Part shown: piece by piece, positions 1-5,138 of the stretch | How the letters are laid out: each line of letters starts with the position of its first letter | Numbering within the stretch: the stretch's first letter is position 1 | Source of the DNA: Acidimicrobiia bacterium | GTDB taxonomy: Bacteria; Actinomycetota; Acidimicrobiia; Spongiisociales; UBA5794 | DNA length: 5,138 nt | NCBI GenBank assembly: GCA_013695075.1 | Contig: JACDBE010000264.1 | Coordinates: forward strand, 1 to 5,138 | Direction of reading: 5' to 3' | Position numbers and translations under genes: made by a program | Notes under the pieces: generated by a model | The model's input: the letters and a program-made list of their open reading frames with translations, nothing else | Told to the model about the DNA's origin: nothing | Database searches by the model: none

Positions 1-44
1 CTCCCCGCCTCGCTCCGCTCGACACCCCTCCCAAAAGGGAGGGG
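1..44. repeat. GC-rich intergenic palindromic element (possible dispersed repeat)
   Basis: The segment has two parts: a C-rich/CGCTC-rich half (1-24, with two tandem CGCTC units at 11-20) and a perfect inverted repeat (25-32 against 37-44, separated by four A). The G-run/C-run flanks around a short hairpin, together with the GAGCG-type motif beside it, resemble the small intergenic palindromic repeats found in many copies in GC-rich bacterial genomes. Only one copy is visible and it touches the window edge, so its left boundary and its repeat status cannot be settled here. No coding region is evident in 1-84. Confidence 0.4.
25..44 (-). terminator. Candidate hairpin terminator downstream of tRNA-Pro
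   Basis: On the minus strand CCCCTCCC-TTTT-GGGAGGGG forms a perfect 8-bp stem with a 4-nt loop, about 40 nt past the tRNA 3' end. Seven of the eight pairs are G-C. No T-run follows on the minus strand, so it is not a classical intrinsic terminator. Actinobacterial terminators often lack a U-tail, so a role in ending the tRNA or upstream operon transcript remains possible. It may instead simply be part of a repeat element. Confidence 0.35.
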
Positions 45-84
45 AAACGAATGAGGTAGGGGACAGAGCAGGGCCACCATCCAG

Positions 85-158
85 TCGGGCTGGCCGGATT
101 TGAACCGGCGACCCCCTGCTCCCAAAGCAGGTGCGCTACCAAGCTGCGCTACAGCCCG
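85..158 (-). tRNA. tRNA-Pro, anticodon TGG
   Basis: The full cloverleaf can be folded from the minus strand. The acceptor stem is CGGGCTG (158-152) with CAGCCCG (92-86), all seven pairs matching. The D arm has GCGC stems and a GG-containing loop. The anticodon stem is CCTGC/GCAGG with loop TTTGGGA, giving anticodon TGG at 124-122. The variable loop is five nt. The T arm is GCCGG-TTCAAAT-CCGGC. C1-G72 and discriminator A73 (position 85) are typical bacterial tRNA-Pro identity elements. CCA is not encoded (the next bases are CTG), so the CCA-adding enzyme must complete it. It lies 21 bp after the ABC ATPase stop and could be cotranscribed with it; I see no clear promoter in the gap. Confidence 0.97.
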
Positions 159-179
159 TCGCCCCGATTGTCGCACGCT

Positions 180-1259
180 TCAGGCGTCGGTGGCTCCGAT
201 GCGCTCGCCGGTGACCGGGTGGAAGACGACGTGGCGGCGTACCGCCACCGCGACCCGCTCGCCGGGGCGCACCGCACCCGGTCTGGTCCTGGCCTGCAGC
301 TGGCACCCGGACGCGTCGATGGTGACCAGGTCGTGCGACCCCGCGGTCCCCACCCGGGTGACAGTACCCGCCGTGGTGGCGGCGTCGGTATCGGAGGCAC
401 CGAGGACGACGCCCTCGGGCCGGATGCCCACCACCACGGTGCCACCGACCAGGCCGGCCAGCTCGGCGGGCCACGCCCGCAGCCTGAGCCCACCACACAC
501 CAGCCAGAACCCGGGGGGATCGGCGGTGACCTCGGCGGTGAGCAAGGTGATATCTCCGGTGACCTCGGCCACCTCGATGGTGCGCGGGGCGGCGTAGACC
601 GCGGTGGGGCTGTCCAACTGGATCACCCTGCCGTGGGACATCACCGCCACCCGATCCCCCATCGCCATGGCCTCCACCGGGTCGTTGGTGACGTACAGCG
701 AGGTGACCCCGTAGCCCTGCTGCACGGTGCGCAGCTCGGCCCGCATGGCGGCGCGGGCCTTGGCGTCGACCATCGCCAGCGGCTCGTCCAGCAACAACGC
801 CCGGGGGGCCCGCACCATTGCCCGCGCCACCTGGACTAACTGGCGATGACCGGCGGACAGCTGCGACGGTTTGGCCTCGAACAGCTCCTCGATCCCCATC
901 GCCCTGCCCTCGGCGGCTACCCGCAACGCCACCTCGTCGGCGGGACGGTGCTGCATCTCCAGTGGGAAGGAGACGTTGCCGCGCACGGTGAGGAACGGGT
1001 AGAGCACCGAGTCCTGGAACACCATCGCCAGCCGCCGTTGCGCCGGCGTTTCCTTGGTGACAACATCGCCGCCCAGCAGTACGTCACCGGCGGTCACCTG
1101 GTCGAGACCGGCGACGGCGCGCAGCAGCGAGGTCTTGCCGCACCCGGATCGCCCGATCACCGCCAGCAGCTCGCCGTCGGCGACGAACAGGTCGATACCA
1201 TCCAGGATGCGACGGTCTCCCTTGGTGACCGTCACCCCGTCGACGGTGATCGACGCCAT
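180..1259 (-). CDS. MalK/UgpC-type ABC transporter ATP-binding protein, atypical motifs
   Basis: This 359-aa protein has the layout of ATPases that energise carbohydrate or related importers: an ABC domain (about 1-230) followed by an OB/TOBE-like C-terminal domain (about 235-355, with GIRPEG at 278-283). Visible motifs are Walker A GRSGCGKTS (36-44), Q-loop Gln82, signature LSAGHRQ (134-140), Walker B ALLLDEP (154-160) and D-loop MVDAKAR (163-169). Two departures stand out. The signature is LSAGH and not LSGGQ, and the switch region reads YVTNDPVEAM, placing Asn192 where the H-loop histidine normally sits. Expected location is the cytoplasmic face of the membrane. The ATG at 1259 is chosen because it lies one base after the rdgB stop, with GGG five nt upstream, and the protein begins as family members do; the longer open frame (to 1514) only reads through rdgB. 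No permease or binding protein is nearby, so the substrate is unknown. Confidence 0.9.
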   Translation of the reverse strand: MASITVDGVTVTKGDRRILDGIDLFVADGELLAVIGRSGCGKTSLLRAVAGLDQVTAGDVLLGGDVVTKETPAQRRLAMVFQDSVLYPFLTVRGNVSFPLEMQHRPADEVALRVAAEGRAMGIEELFEAKPSQLSAGHRQLVQVARAMVRAPRALLLDEPLAMVDAKARAAMRAELRTVQQGYGVTSLYVTNDPVEAMAMGDRVAVMSHGRVIQLDSPTAVYAAPRTIEVAEVTGDITLLTAEVTADPPGFWLVCGGLRLRAWPAELAGLVGGTVVVGIRPEGVVLGASDTDAATTAGTVTRVGTAGSHDLVTIDASGCQLQARTRPGAVRPGERVAVAVRRHVVFHPVTGERIGATDA

Positions 1260-1260
1260 C

Positions 1261-1860
1261 TCAACCCGCCAGCGCTTCCCGCACCGCCCGCACCGCCAGC
1301 GCCCGATGCGAGATCCGGTTCTTCGCCGCGATGTCGAGTTCGGCCAGGGTGCGATCGCCAACGGCGAACACCGGGTCGTAGCCGAATCCGCCCTCACCAC
1401 GGGGCCGTTCGGTGATCCAACCTTCGAGCACCCCCTCGACGGTGATTGCCTCGCCGGTGGGGAGGGCCACGGCGACAACCGTGCGGAACCGAGCGGCGCG
1501 CTCGGCGACACCATCCATCACCGCCAGCAGCCTGGCGACGTTGTCGGCGTAGCTGGCGTCAGGCCCGGCGAAGCGAGCCGTGGTCACCCCGGGGGCACCG
1601 TCGAGGGCGGCGACCTCGAGACCGGTGTCGTCGCCGAGGGCGGCGATCCCGGTGAGCCGGGCAACGGTGTGCGCCTTGAGCAGCGCATTGCCCTCCAGGG
1701 TGGGCTCAGTTTCGGCGATCGCCGGCCACGCAAGCCCGGTCATCACTTCGATGGGAGGCGTCAGGTCACCAAGGATGGCCACGATCTCGGCGATCTTGTC
1801 CGGGTTGTGCGAGGCGACCACCAGCCGATCGATCCGATGCGGCCACGCCGAACCGGTCAC
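1261..1860 (-). CDS. rdgB: RdgB/HAM1-type dITP/XTP pyrophosphatase
   Basis: This 199-aa protein matches the non-canonical purine NTP pyrophosphatase family, which hydrolyses dITP, ITP and XTP to the monophosphate plus pyrophosphate and so keeps deaminated purines out of DNA and RNA in the cytoplasm. Family landmarks appear in order: SHNPDK (17-22, substrate/phosphate loop), TLEGNALLKA (54-63), GDDTGLEVAALDGAPG (76-91) containing the acidic pair D77-D78 of the active site, ARFAG (95-99), GGFGYDPVF (157-165) and KNRISHR (180-186). Length is typical. The start is a GTG whose last bases overlap the rph stop (GTGA, 1857-1860), with GGGAGG 10 nt upstream as a good ribosome binding site. The rph-rdgB pairing is common in bacteria and matches mycobacterial Rv1340-Rv1341. 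Confidence 0.96.
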   Translation of the reverse strand: MTGSAWPHRIDRLVVASHNPDKIAEIVAILGDLTPPIEVMTGLAWPAIAETEPTLEGNALLKAHTVARLTGIAALGDDTGLEVAALDGAPGVTTARFAGPDASYADNVARLLAVMDGVAERAARFRTVVAVALPTGEAITVEGVLEGWITERPRGEGGFGYDPVFAVGDRTLAELDIAAKNRISHRALAVRAVREALAG

Positions 1861-2564
1861 CGCTCCCTGGCCTCCCGCTGGTAAGTGACCAGCCGGTCGA
1901 TGCCGGCGCTGGCGACGTCGAGCATCTCCTCCAGCTGTTTGCGGGTGAACGGGTCACCTTCAGCGGTGCCCTGCACCTCAATGAGATCGCCGCCACCGGT
2001 CATCACCACGTTGCAGTCGACGTCGGCGGCCACGTCCTCGGCGTATGCCAGGTCGAGGAGGACGTCGTCGCCGATAATGCCCACCGAAACGGCGGCGACG
2101 TGCTCGGTCACCGGGCTGGCGGCGATTCGCCCGGTGGCGACCAGCGTGTCGCAGGCGTCGGCCAGCGCCACCCAGGCCCCGGTGATCGCCGCAGTCCGGG
2201 TGCCCCCGTCCGCCTGGAGGACGTCGCAGTCGACCTGGAGGCTGATGCCTGGCATGGCGGCCAGGTCGACGGCGGCACGCAGCGAGCGGCCGATGAGCCG
2301 CTGGATCTCCTTGACCCGACCCCCCGAGATCGCCCCCCGGGAGATGCGCTGCCGGCCTGAGCCGGGCAGCATGGCGTACTCGGCGGTGAGCCAACCCTCC
2401 TTGGAGCCACGCAACCACGACGGCACCGAGTCTTCAGCGGACACCGTGCACAGCACCCGGGTGCCGCCCATCTCGATGAGCACCGAACCCGGTGTCATCT
2501 CGGTATAGCCCCGGTGAAGGGTGACGGGCCGCAGCTCGGCCACCCCCCGGCCCTGCCGTGTCAT
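1857..2564 (-). CDS. rph: Ribonuclease PH
   Basis: This 235-aa protein is a phosphorolytic 3'-5' exoribonuclease that trims nucleotides following the CCA end of tRNA precursors and degrades structured RNA, usually as a hexamer of dimers. Key segments are GWLTAEYAMLP (57-67), GGRVKEIQRLIGRSLRA (81-97), VDCDVLQADGGTRTAAITGA (111-130, the phosphate-site region with R123-T124), LLDLAYAED (169-177), DCNVVMTG (183-190) and VQGTAEGDPF (197-206). Length is close to the usual ~240 aa. After MLP the family normally has PRxTxxR; here it is PGSGRQR, so one of the basic tRNA-contact positions is a glycine (G68). The ATG overlaps the MBL gene stop by ATGA (2561-2564), and GGAAG (2573-2577) lies 8 nt upstream, so both coupling and a ribosome binding site support this start. 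Confidence 0.97.
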   Translation of the reverse strand: MTRQGRGVAELRPVTLHRGYTEMTPGSVLIEMGGTRVLCTVSAEDSVPSWLRGSKEGWLTAEYAMLPGSGRQRISRGAISGGRVKEIQRLIGRSLRAAVDLAAMPGISLQVDCDVLQADGGTRTAAITGAWVALADACDTLVATGRIAASPVTEHVAAVSVGIIGDDVLLDLAYAEDVAADVDCNVVMTGGGDLIEVQGTAEGDPFTRKQLEEMLDVASAGIDRLVTYQREARER

Positions 2565-3334
2565 CCCGTTCGCTTCCGCACCGGTACCACCAGACCCGGC
2601 TCGGCGACCAGCACCTCGCCGCTGAAGCGGAGGCTCGCCGACTCTGCCGCCGCCTCCGGGTCGAGCCCCGGGGCGAGATGGGTCAAGATCAAAGTATGGG
2701 CGCCGGCCCCCTCGGCGATGTCCGCCGCCTCGGCCGGGCTGAGATGGAACGGGTACGGGGTGAGATGCCGTGGCCCATCCAGACCCGCCTCGCAGAGGAC
2801 GACGTCGGCGCCTCGGGCCAGGTCGGGGAAGCCGCCGCCCAGCCCGGTGTCCCCGGAGAAGACCAGGGAGGCACCGTCGTGCTCGATGCGGGTGGCGTTA
2901 CACGGCACCGAATGGTTGGCCGGGGCGAACCGGAGCCGGACGTCGCCAACGGTCATCTGGTCACCGTCGTCCATCTCGATCATGTCGAGCACCTGGTGGA
3001 CGGGGTCGTCGTCGCCGCTCTGCCCGAGGAAGGCGGCCACCTTGTCGGGTCCACCGGGGGGCATCAGCACCGGGATGGACCCATCGACCTGCCGGCAGTA
3101 CGCCAGGTGATGGAACCAGCCGAACAGGTCGGAGCTGTGGTCGGCATGGAGATGGCTGATCGTCACCACATCGATGGCGGCCGGGTCGAGGCGACGCCCC
3201 AGCTCGAGGAATGTCCCGGTGCCGGCGTCCATCCACACCGACGTGGTCTCGGTGCGCACCAGGTAGCCGGACGCCGGTTGGGTGCGCGACGGCCCGCTGC
3301 CGTGGCACCCGAGGACATCGAGCGACAGCGTCAC
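2561..3334 (-). CDS. MBL-fold metallo-hydrolase, Rv1339-like (possible cyclic nucleotide phosphodiesterase)
   Basis: This 257-aa protein has the metallo-beta-lactamase fold signature for two metals: HLHADH (61-66), His141, Asp162 (in FSGDTG, 159-164) and His219 (in LTHLAP, 217-222). The N-terminal LDVLGCHGSGP (5-15) and DAGTG (36-40) strand-loop motifs are those of the RNase Z/phosphodiesterase branch. In mycobacteria the gene just upstream of rph (Rv1339) encodes an MBL protein reported to hydrolyse cAMP as an atypical class II-like phosphodiesterase; the same position and motif type here suggest orthology, but substrate is inferred. RNase Z is less likely because the protein is short and no exosite arm is evident. 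The GTG start at 3334 overlaps the upstream stop (GTGA, 3331-3334). The frame stays open to 3703 but only by running antisense-free through the JAMM gene, so the longer version is rejected. Confidence 0.88.
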   Translation of the reverse strand: MTLSLDVLGCHGSGPSRTQPASGYLVRTETTSVWMDAGTGTFLELGRRLDPAAIDVVTISHLHADHSSDLFGWFHHLAYCRQVDGSIPVLMPPGGPDKVAAFLGQSGDDDPVHQVLDMIEMDDGDQMTVGDVRLRFAPANHSVPCNATRIEHDGASLVFSGDTGLGGGFPDLARGADVVLCEAGLDGPRHLTPYPFHLSPAEAADIAEGAGAHTLILTHLAPGLDPEAAAESASLRFSGEVLVAEPGLVVPVRKRTG

Positions 3335-3831
3335 GGCGTCGACCCGGCCATGACAGCTCCCGGCCTCCTGGCCGCAGCAATCACGCCAGTAGGCACCTCG
3401 GTGACCACCCCGGCGACGATCCGGTAGACCCGAACCTCGGGTCGGGGCAGCGGGCCGGCGATCACGTACCACCACGTCGGATCGAAGGCCCCGGCGATGT
3501 CGGTCGGTGATGGGATGGCTGGTCCCCCGGGGTGGGAGTGGAACGAGCCACCGATGGACCAACCGTGCGCCTCGGCGTGGCGCATCGCCCGGTAGTGCCC
3601 CGCCGGGTCGACGGTGAAGCGGCGTCGCCGCTGCGAATGGACGTTGGGCAGGCAGTAGGCGATGACCACCGATCCATCGCCGTCGACCCCGAGCAGGCCG
3701 CACGCCTCGTCAGGAGCGCAGTAACGGGTGTGCTGGATGATGGCGGCGCCGACGTCGTCAGGGAGGCCGGCGGGGAGGCCAACGCCGCCGGACCGCCCGC
3801 CCGGCGGCGATGCCGAGGTGCCGGAGCTCAT
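3331..3831 (-). CDS. JAMM/MPN-domain metallopeptidase, Mec (CysO-cysteine peptidase)-like
   Basis: This 166-aa protein is a zinc isopeptidase-type enzyme of the Mov34/JAB family. It carries the complete JAMM centre: Glu42 (in PDEACGLLG, 40-48) and HSHPGGPAIPSPTD (98-111), giving His98, His100, Ser108 and Asp111 in the H-x-H-x7-S-x2-D spacing. The first ~20 residues are Gly/Ser/Pro-rich and probably disordered. The closest named relative by motif and context is mycobacterial Mec (Rv1334), which releases cysteine from the C-terminus of the sulfur carrier CysO in cysteine synthesis. No CysO-like gene or CysM is in the window, so the substrate could be a carrier encoded elsewhere or something different. 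The ATG at 3831 overlaps the preceding stop (ATGA, 3828-3831). There is no clear Shine-Dalgarno sequence, which suggests translation depends on coupling to the DUF2007 gene. Confidence 0.87.
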   Translation of the reverse strand: MSSGTSASPPGGRSGGVGLPAGLPDDVGAAIIQHTRYCAPDEACGLLGVDGDGSVVIAYCLPNVHSQRRRRFTVDPAGHYRAMRHAEAHGWSIGGSFHSHPGGPAIPSPTDIAGAFDPTWWYVIAGPLPRPEVRVYRIVAGVVTEVPTGVIAAARRPGAVMAGSTP

Positions 3832-4046
3832 TCGGCGCAGTCGCAGACGATGGACCTGGCGCCGGGGACGTCCTCGTCGCGCACCACCAACCGGATACGG
3901 AACTCGGTGAAGAAGCCGACGCTGAGCCCGCCCTCGTCGTCGGCGACGACGATGGCGGGGATGCCCTCGGCGGCTAGCCGGGCGCAGGCGATGTCCGCCT
4001 CGTCGCGGTGCAAAAAGGTGCTCACGGTCTGCAGCCCGTCGCTCAC
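3828..4046 (-). CDS. Small DUF2007-like protein (putative signal-transducing family)
   Basis: This 72-aa protein has the pattern of the DUF2007 family: an opening strand (LQTVSTFLHRDEADIACARL, 5-24) leading into a helix, then EGIPAIVVADDEG (27-39), a hydrophobic strand around 43-55 (VGFFTEFRIRLVV) and VRDEDVPGAR (55-64), where acidic residues precede the last helix. These small alpha/beta domains are known in many bacteria but their biochemical role is not established. It ends in CDC (68-70) just before the terminus, and has another Cys at 21; the CxC could bind metal or be redox active, which is speculation. The start is a GTG at 4046, seven nt from a TACGCT -10-like box, so the mRNA may be leaderless. 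It is the first gene of the overlapping run, and its stop overlaps the JAMM start by 4 bp. Confidence 0.82.
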   Translation of the reverse strand: MSDGLQTVSTFLHRDEADIACARLAAEGIPAIVVADDEGGLSVGFFTEFRIRLVVRDEDVPGARSIVCDCAE

Positions 4047-4059
4047 GGCCCCAAGCGTA
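4046..4059 (-). promoter_or_regulatory. Candidate -10 element of a leaderless promoter for the six-gene run
   Basis: On the minus strand TACGCT (4059-4054) fits the actinobacterial TANNNT -10 consensus and lies seven nt before the G of the GTG start at 4046, the spacing expected when transcription begins at the start codon itself. No convincing TTGACA-like -35 is seen; TGGCTC at 4083-4078 is the best weak candidate. A TTGGGG stretch between box and start could instead act as a poor ribosome binding site for a transcript that begins further upstream, for example read-through from the arginine deiminase gene 51 bp away. Confidence 0.45.
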
Positions 4060-4097
4060 ACCGTCCGTCGCCGGGTGGAGCCAGACCCGCACCAACG

Positions 4098-5138
4098 TCA
4101 CACGGGGTCACGGAGCAGCGGTTGGGTCATGCAGCGGCTCCCGCCCCGACCCCGGCACAGCTCGCTGGCGTCGAGCTCGAGCACCTCGACGCCGCCATCG
4201 CGCAGCCTCCGATTGGTCTCCTGGTTGCGTTCGTAGGCGACCACAACCCCGGGGGCCAGCGCCAGGGTGTTGTTGCCATCGTCCCATTGCTCGCGCAGCC
4301 GGCCGATGGCGTCACCGCCGGTGGGGATCATCACCAGGTCGTCCCTCCCCAAGGCGGAGGCCAGCGCCGCCACCAGGCTCTGATCGTGATACACGGAGAT
4401 CTTCCCCCCCGGAGCCGGGTTGAGGGTGTACACGTCCACCGACTCCAGCAGCCCGGGGAACACGTTGAACTTATCGACGTCGACCATGGTGAACACCGTG
4501 TCGAGGTGCATCACCGAACGGTCGTGGGGAAGGTGCACCACGATCACCTTGGTCACCTCGCCGTCGGCGAACAGCCGGCGCGACAGCATCTCCACGGCCG
4601 CCGGCGCAGTGCGCTGCCCCAGACCGACGATCACGGTGTCGGCGGCCAGCACCAGCACGTCGCCACCCTCGATGCTGGCCGGGTACACGTCGGTGGGTTC
4701 CGAGCCGTACCACACCCGAAACCGCTCGTCGGCGAACCGGGGATGATGGCGGTAGATGGTCTGCATGTACAGCGACTCCCGAGCCCGGGCCGGCGTCGCC
4801 AACACGCTGAGCAACAACCCCCGATTGATCCACGAGGCATTGTCCCGCATGAACAGCAGGTTGGGCAGGGGCCGCAGCACGTGGTGGAAGCGGTCGGCCA
4901 CCAGACCCTCGTACAGATGCTGAATGCCCCACTCCACCAACTCCCGCTCCAGCAGACCACCCACCAGCACGTCGACCACCTGCTCGTTGGGAACCTCCCG
5001 CAGCTGAGCGCCGAGGCGCTCGGCCACCCGGGGCCCGCAGGCGGTGGGGGTGATCACCTGGTCGAGGAGCTCGAACCGCACCTCCTGGGCCTCGATGGTC
5101 TCGATGAGCAGCTCCTCGAAGTAGACCACCTCCACCCC
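4098..5138 (-). CDS. arcA: Arginine deiminase, N-terminus outside window
   Basis: The enzyme converts L-arginine to citrulline and ammonia, the first step of the arginine dihydrolase route to ATP and a common source of acid resistance. About 346 residues are visible; counting from the GTG codon at 5135, recognisable guanidino-modifying-enzyme blocks are VVYFEELL (3-10), NLLFMRDNASWI (92-103, substrate Asp98), IYRHHPRF (127-134), IEGGDVLVL (155-163), MHLDTVFTMVD (209-219, active-site His210 and Asp212), YERNQETN (from about 299) and the C-terminal SELCRGRGGSRCM, whose Cys335 is the catalytic nucleophile. Roughly 65-70 N-terminal residues are missing compared with ~410-aa family members, since the frame runs off the window edge; the GTG at 5135 is an internal valine and not the start. 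The usual RDPS is RDNAS here and FTRD is FMRD, minor changes. Carbamate kinase and ornithine carbamoyltransferase genes are not in view. Confidence 0.95.
   Translation of the reverse strand, partial: GVEVVYFEELLIETIEAQEVRFELLDQVITPTACGPRVAERLGAQLREVPNEQVVDVLVGGLLERELVEWGIQHLYEGLVADRFHHVLRPLPNLLFMRDNASWINRGLLLSVLATPARARESLYMQTIYRHHPRFADERFRVWYGSEPTDVYPASIEGGDVLVLAADTVIVGLGQRTAPAAVEMLSRRLFADGEVTKVIVVHLPHDRSVMHLDTVFTMVDVDKFNVFPGLLESVDVYTLNPAPGGKISVYHDQSLVAALASALGRDDLVMIPTGGDAIGRLREQWDDGNNTLALAPGVVVAYERNQETNRRLRDGGVEVLELDASELCRGRGGSRCMTQPLLRDPV

Larger units (their letters stand above)
180..4046 (-). other. Putative six-gene operon with translational coupling
   Basis: Six codirectional genes (DUF2007, JAMM peptidase, MBL hydrolase, rph, rdgB, ABC ATPase) are joined by 4-bp stop/start overlaps at 3828-3831 (ATGA), 3331-3334 (GTGA), 2561-2564 (ATGA) and 1857-1860 (GTGA), then by a single base at 1260. 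Such spacing almost always means one polycistronic mRNA, and the overlaps favour termination-reinitiation by ribosomes. The only gap large enough for a promoter upstream is 4047-4097. Downstream, tRNA-Pro lies 21 bp beyond the last stop and could be part of the same transcript. Confidence 0.8.

Noticed and set aside
168..839. Long plus-strand open frames (also 846-1415, 1885-2508, 2558-3427, 3532-4236)
   Set aside because: They lie opposite strongly supported minus-strand genes, have low-complexity Arg/Pro/Gly/Thr-rich translations without recognisable motifs, and are explained by the scarcity of stop codons in GC-rich DNA.
1260..1514. N-terminal extension of the ABC ATPase to a start at 1514
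   Set aside because: The added ~85 residues are an out-of-frame reading of rdgB; the ATG at 1259 gives the normal family N-terminus.
3335..3703. N-terminal extension of the MBL hydrolase to 3703
   Set aside because: The extra residues are an out-of-frame reading of the JAMM gene; the GTG at 3334 leaves the standard 4-bp overlap and a normal family length.
4047..4097. Intrinsic terminator between arginine deiminase and the six-gene run
   Set aside because: No stable hairpin with a T-run was found; the short CCGGCG/CGACGG similarities do not make a convincing stem.
3832..4101. N-terminal extension of the JAMM peptidase to 4101
   Set aside because: It would read through the DUF2007 gene in another frame as Arg-rich sequence; ATG at 3831 overlaps the upstream stop by 4 bp and the family domain begins soon after it.
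1..5138. CRISPR array, insertion sequence, phage or defence-system genes
   Set aside because: There are no regularly spaced repeats, no transposase or integrase motifs and no terminal inverted repeats; all coding space is taken by housekeeping or metabolic genes.
4098..5138. Alternative identity as glycine amidinotransferase or dimethylargininase
   Set aside because: The combination of FMRD, IEGGD, MHLDTVFTMVD and the C-terminal RGRGGxRCM block is characteristic of arginine deiminase within the guanidino-modifying enzyme superfamily.

Overview
The window is a compact, GC-rich stretch of bacterial chromosome in which every gene I can support lies on the minus strand. The gene content and order point to an actinobacterium. 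A JAMM peptidase, an Rv1339-like metallo-beta-lactamase-fold hydrolase, RNase PH and an RdgB-type nucleotide pyrophosphatase occur in the same relative order as in the mycobacterial Rv1334-Rv1341 region. The free use of GTG starts and a possible leaderless promoter also fit. The divergence from mycobacterial sequences makes a deep lineage such as Acidimicrobiia plausible, but this is an impression and not a proof.

In transcription order (right to left): (1) the C-terminal ~85% of an arginine deiminase (4098-5138), whose start lies outside the window; (2) a 51-bp spacer with a possible -10 element; (3) a tightly packed run of six genes: a 72-aa DUF2007-like protein (3828-4046), a JAMM/Mec-like metallopeptidase (3331-3831), an MBL-fold hydrolase (2561-3334), rph (1857-2564), rdgB (1261-1860) and an orphan MalK-type ABC ATPase (180-1259); (4) tRNA-Pro(TGG) at 85-158; (5) a GC-rich intergenic segment with a perfect 8-bp hairpin (25-44) that looks like a dispersed palindromic repeat or a terminator.

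Four of the five junctions inside the six-gene run are 4-bp overlaps of the ATGA/GTGA type and the fifth is a 1-bp gap. This argues for one transcript with translational coupling, and it also fixes the start codons. The themes are housekeeping: 3' trimming of tRNA (RNase PH), nucleotide-pool sanitation (RdgB), probable cyclic-nucleotide or phosphoester hydrolysis (MBL), a peptidase whose mycobacterial relative releases cysteine from a sulfur-carrier protein, and an ATPase for an importer whose other parts are not here.

I see no phage, transposon, CRISPR or defence-system genes. The points most worth a second look are the ABC ATPase with non-canonical H-loop and signature motifs and no partner permease, the contraction of the Rv1334-Rv1341-like cluster (a JAMM peptidase with no sulfur-carrier gene beside it), the possible leaderless promoter, and the repeat-like hairpin after the tRNA.
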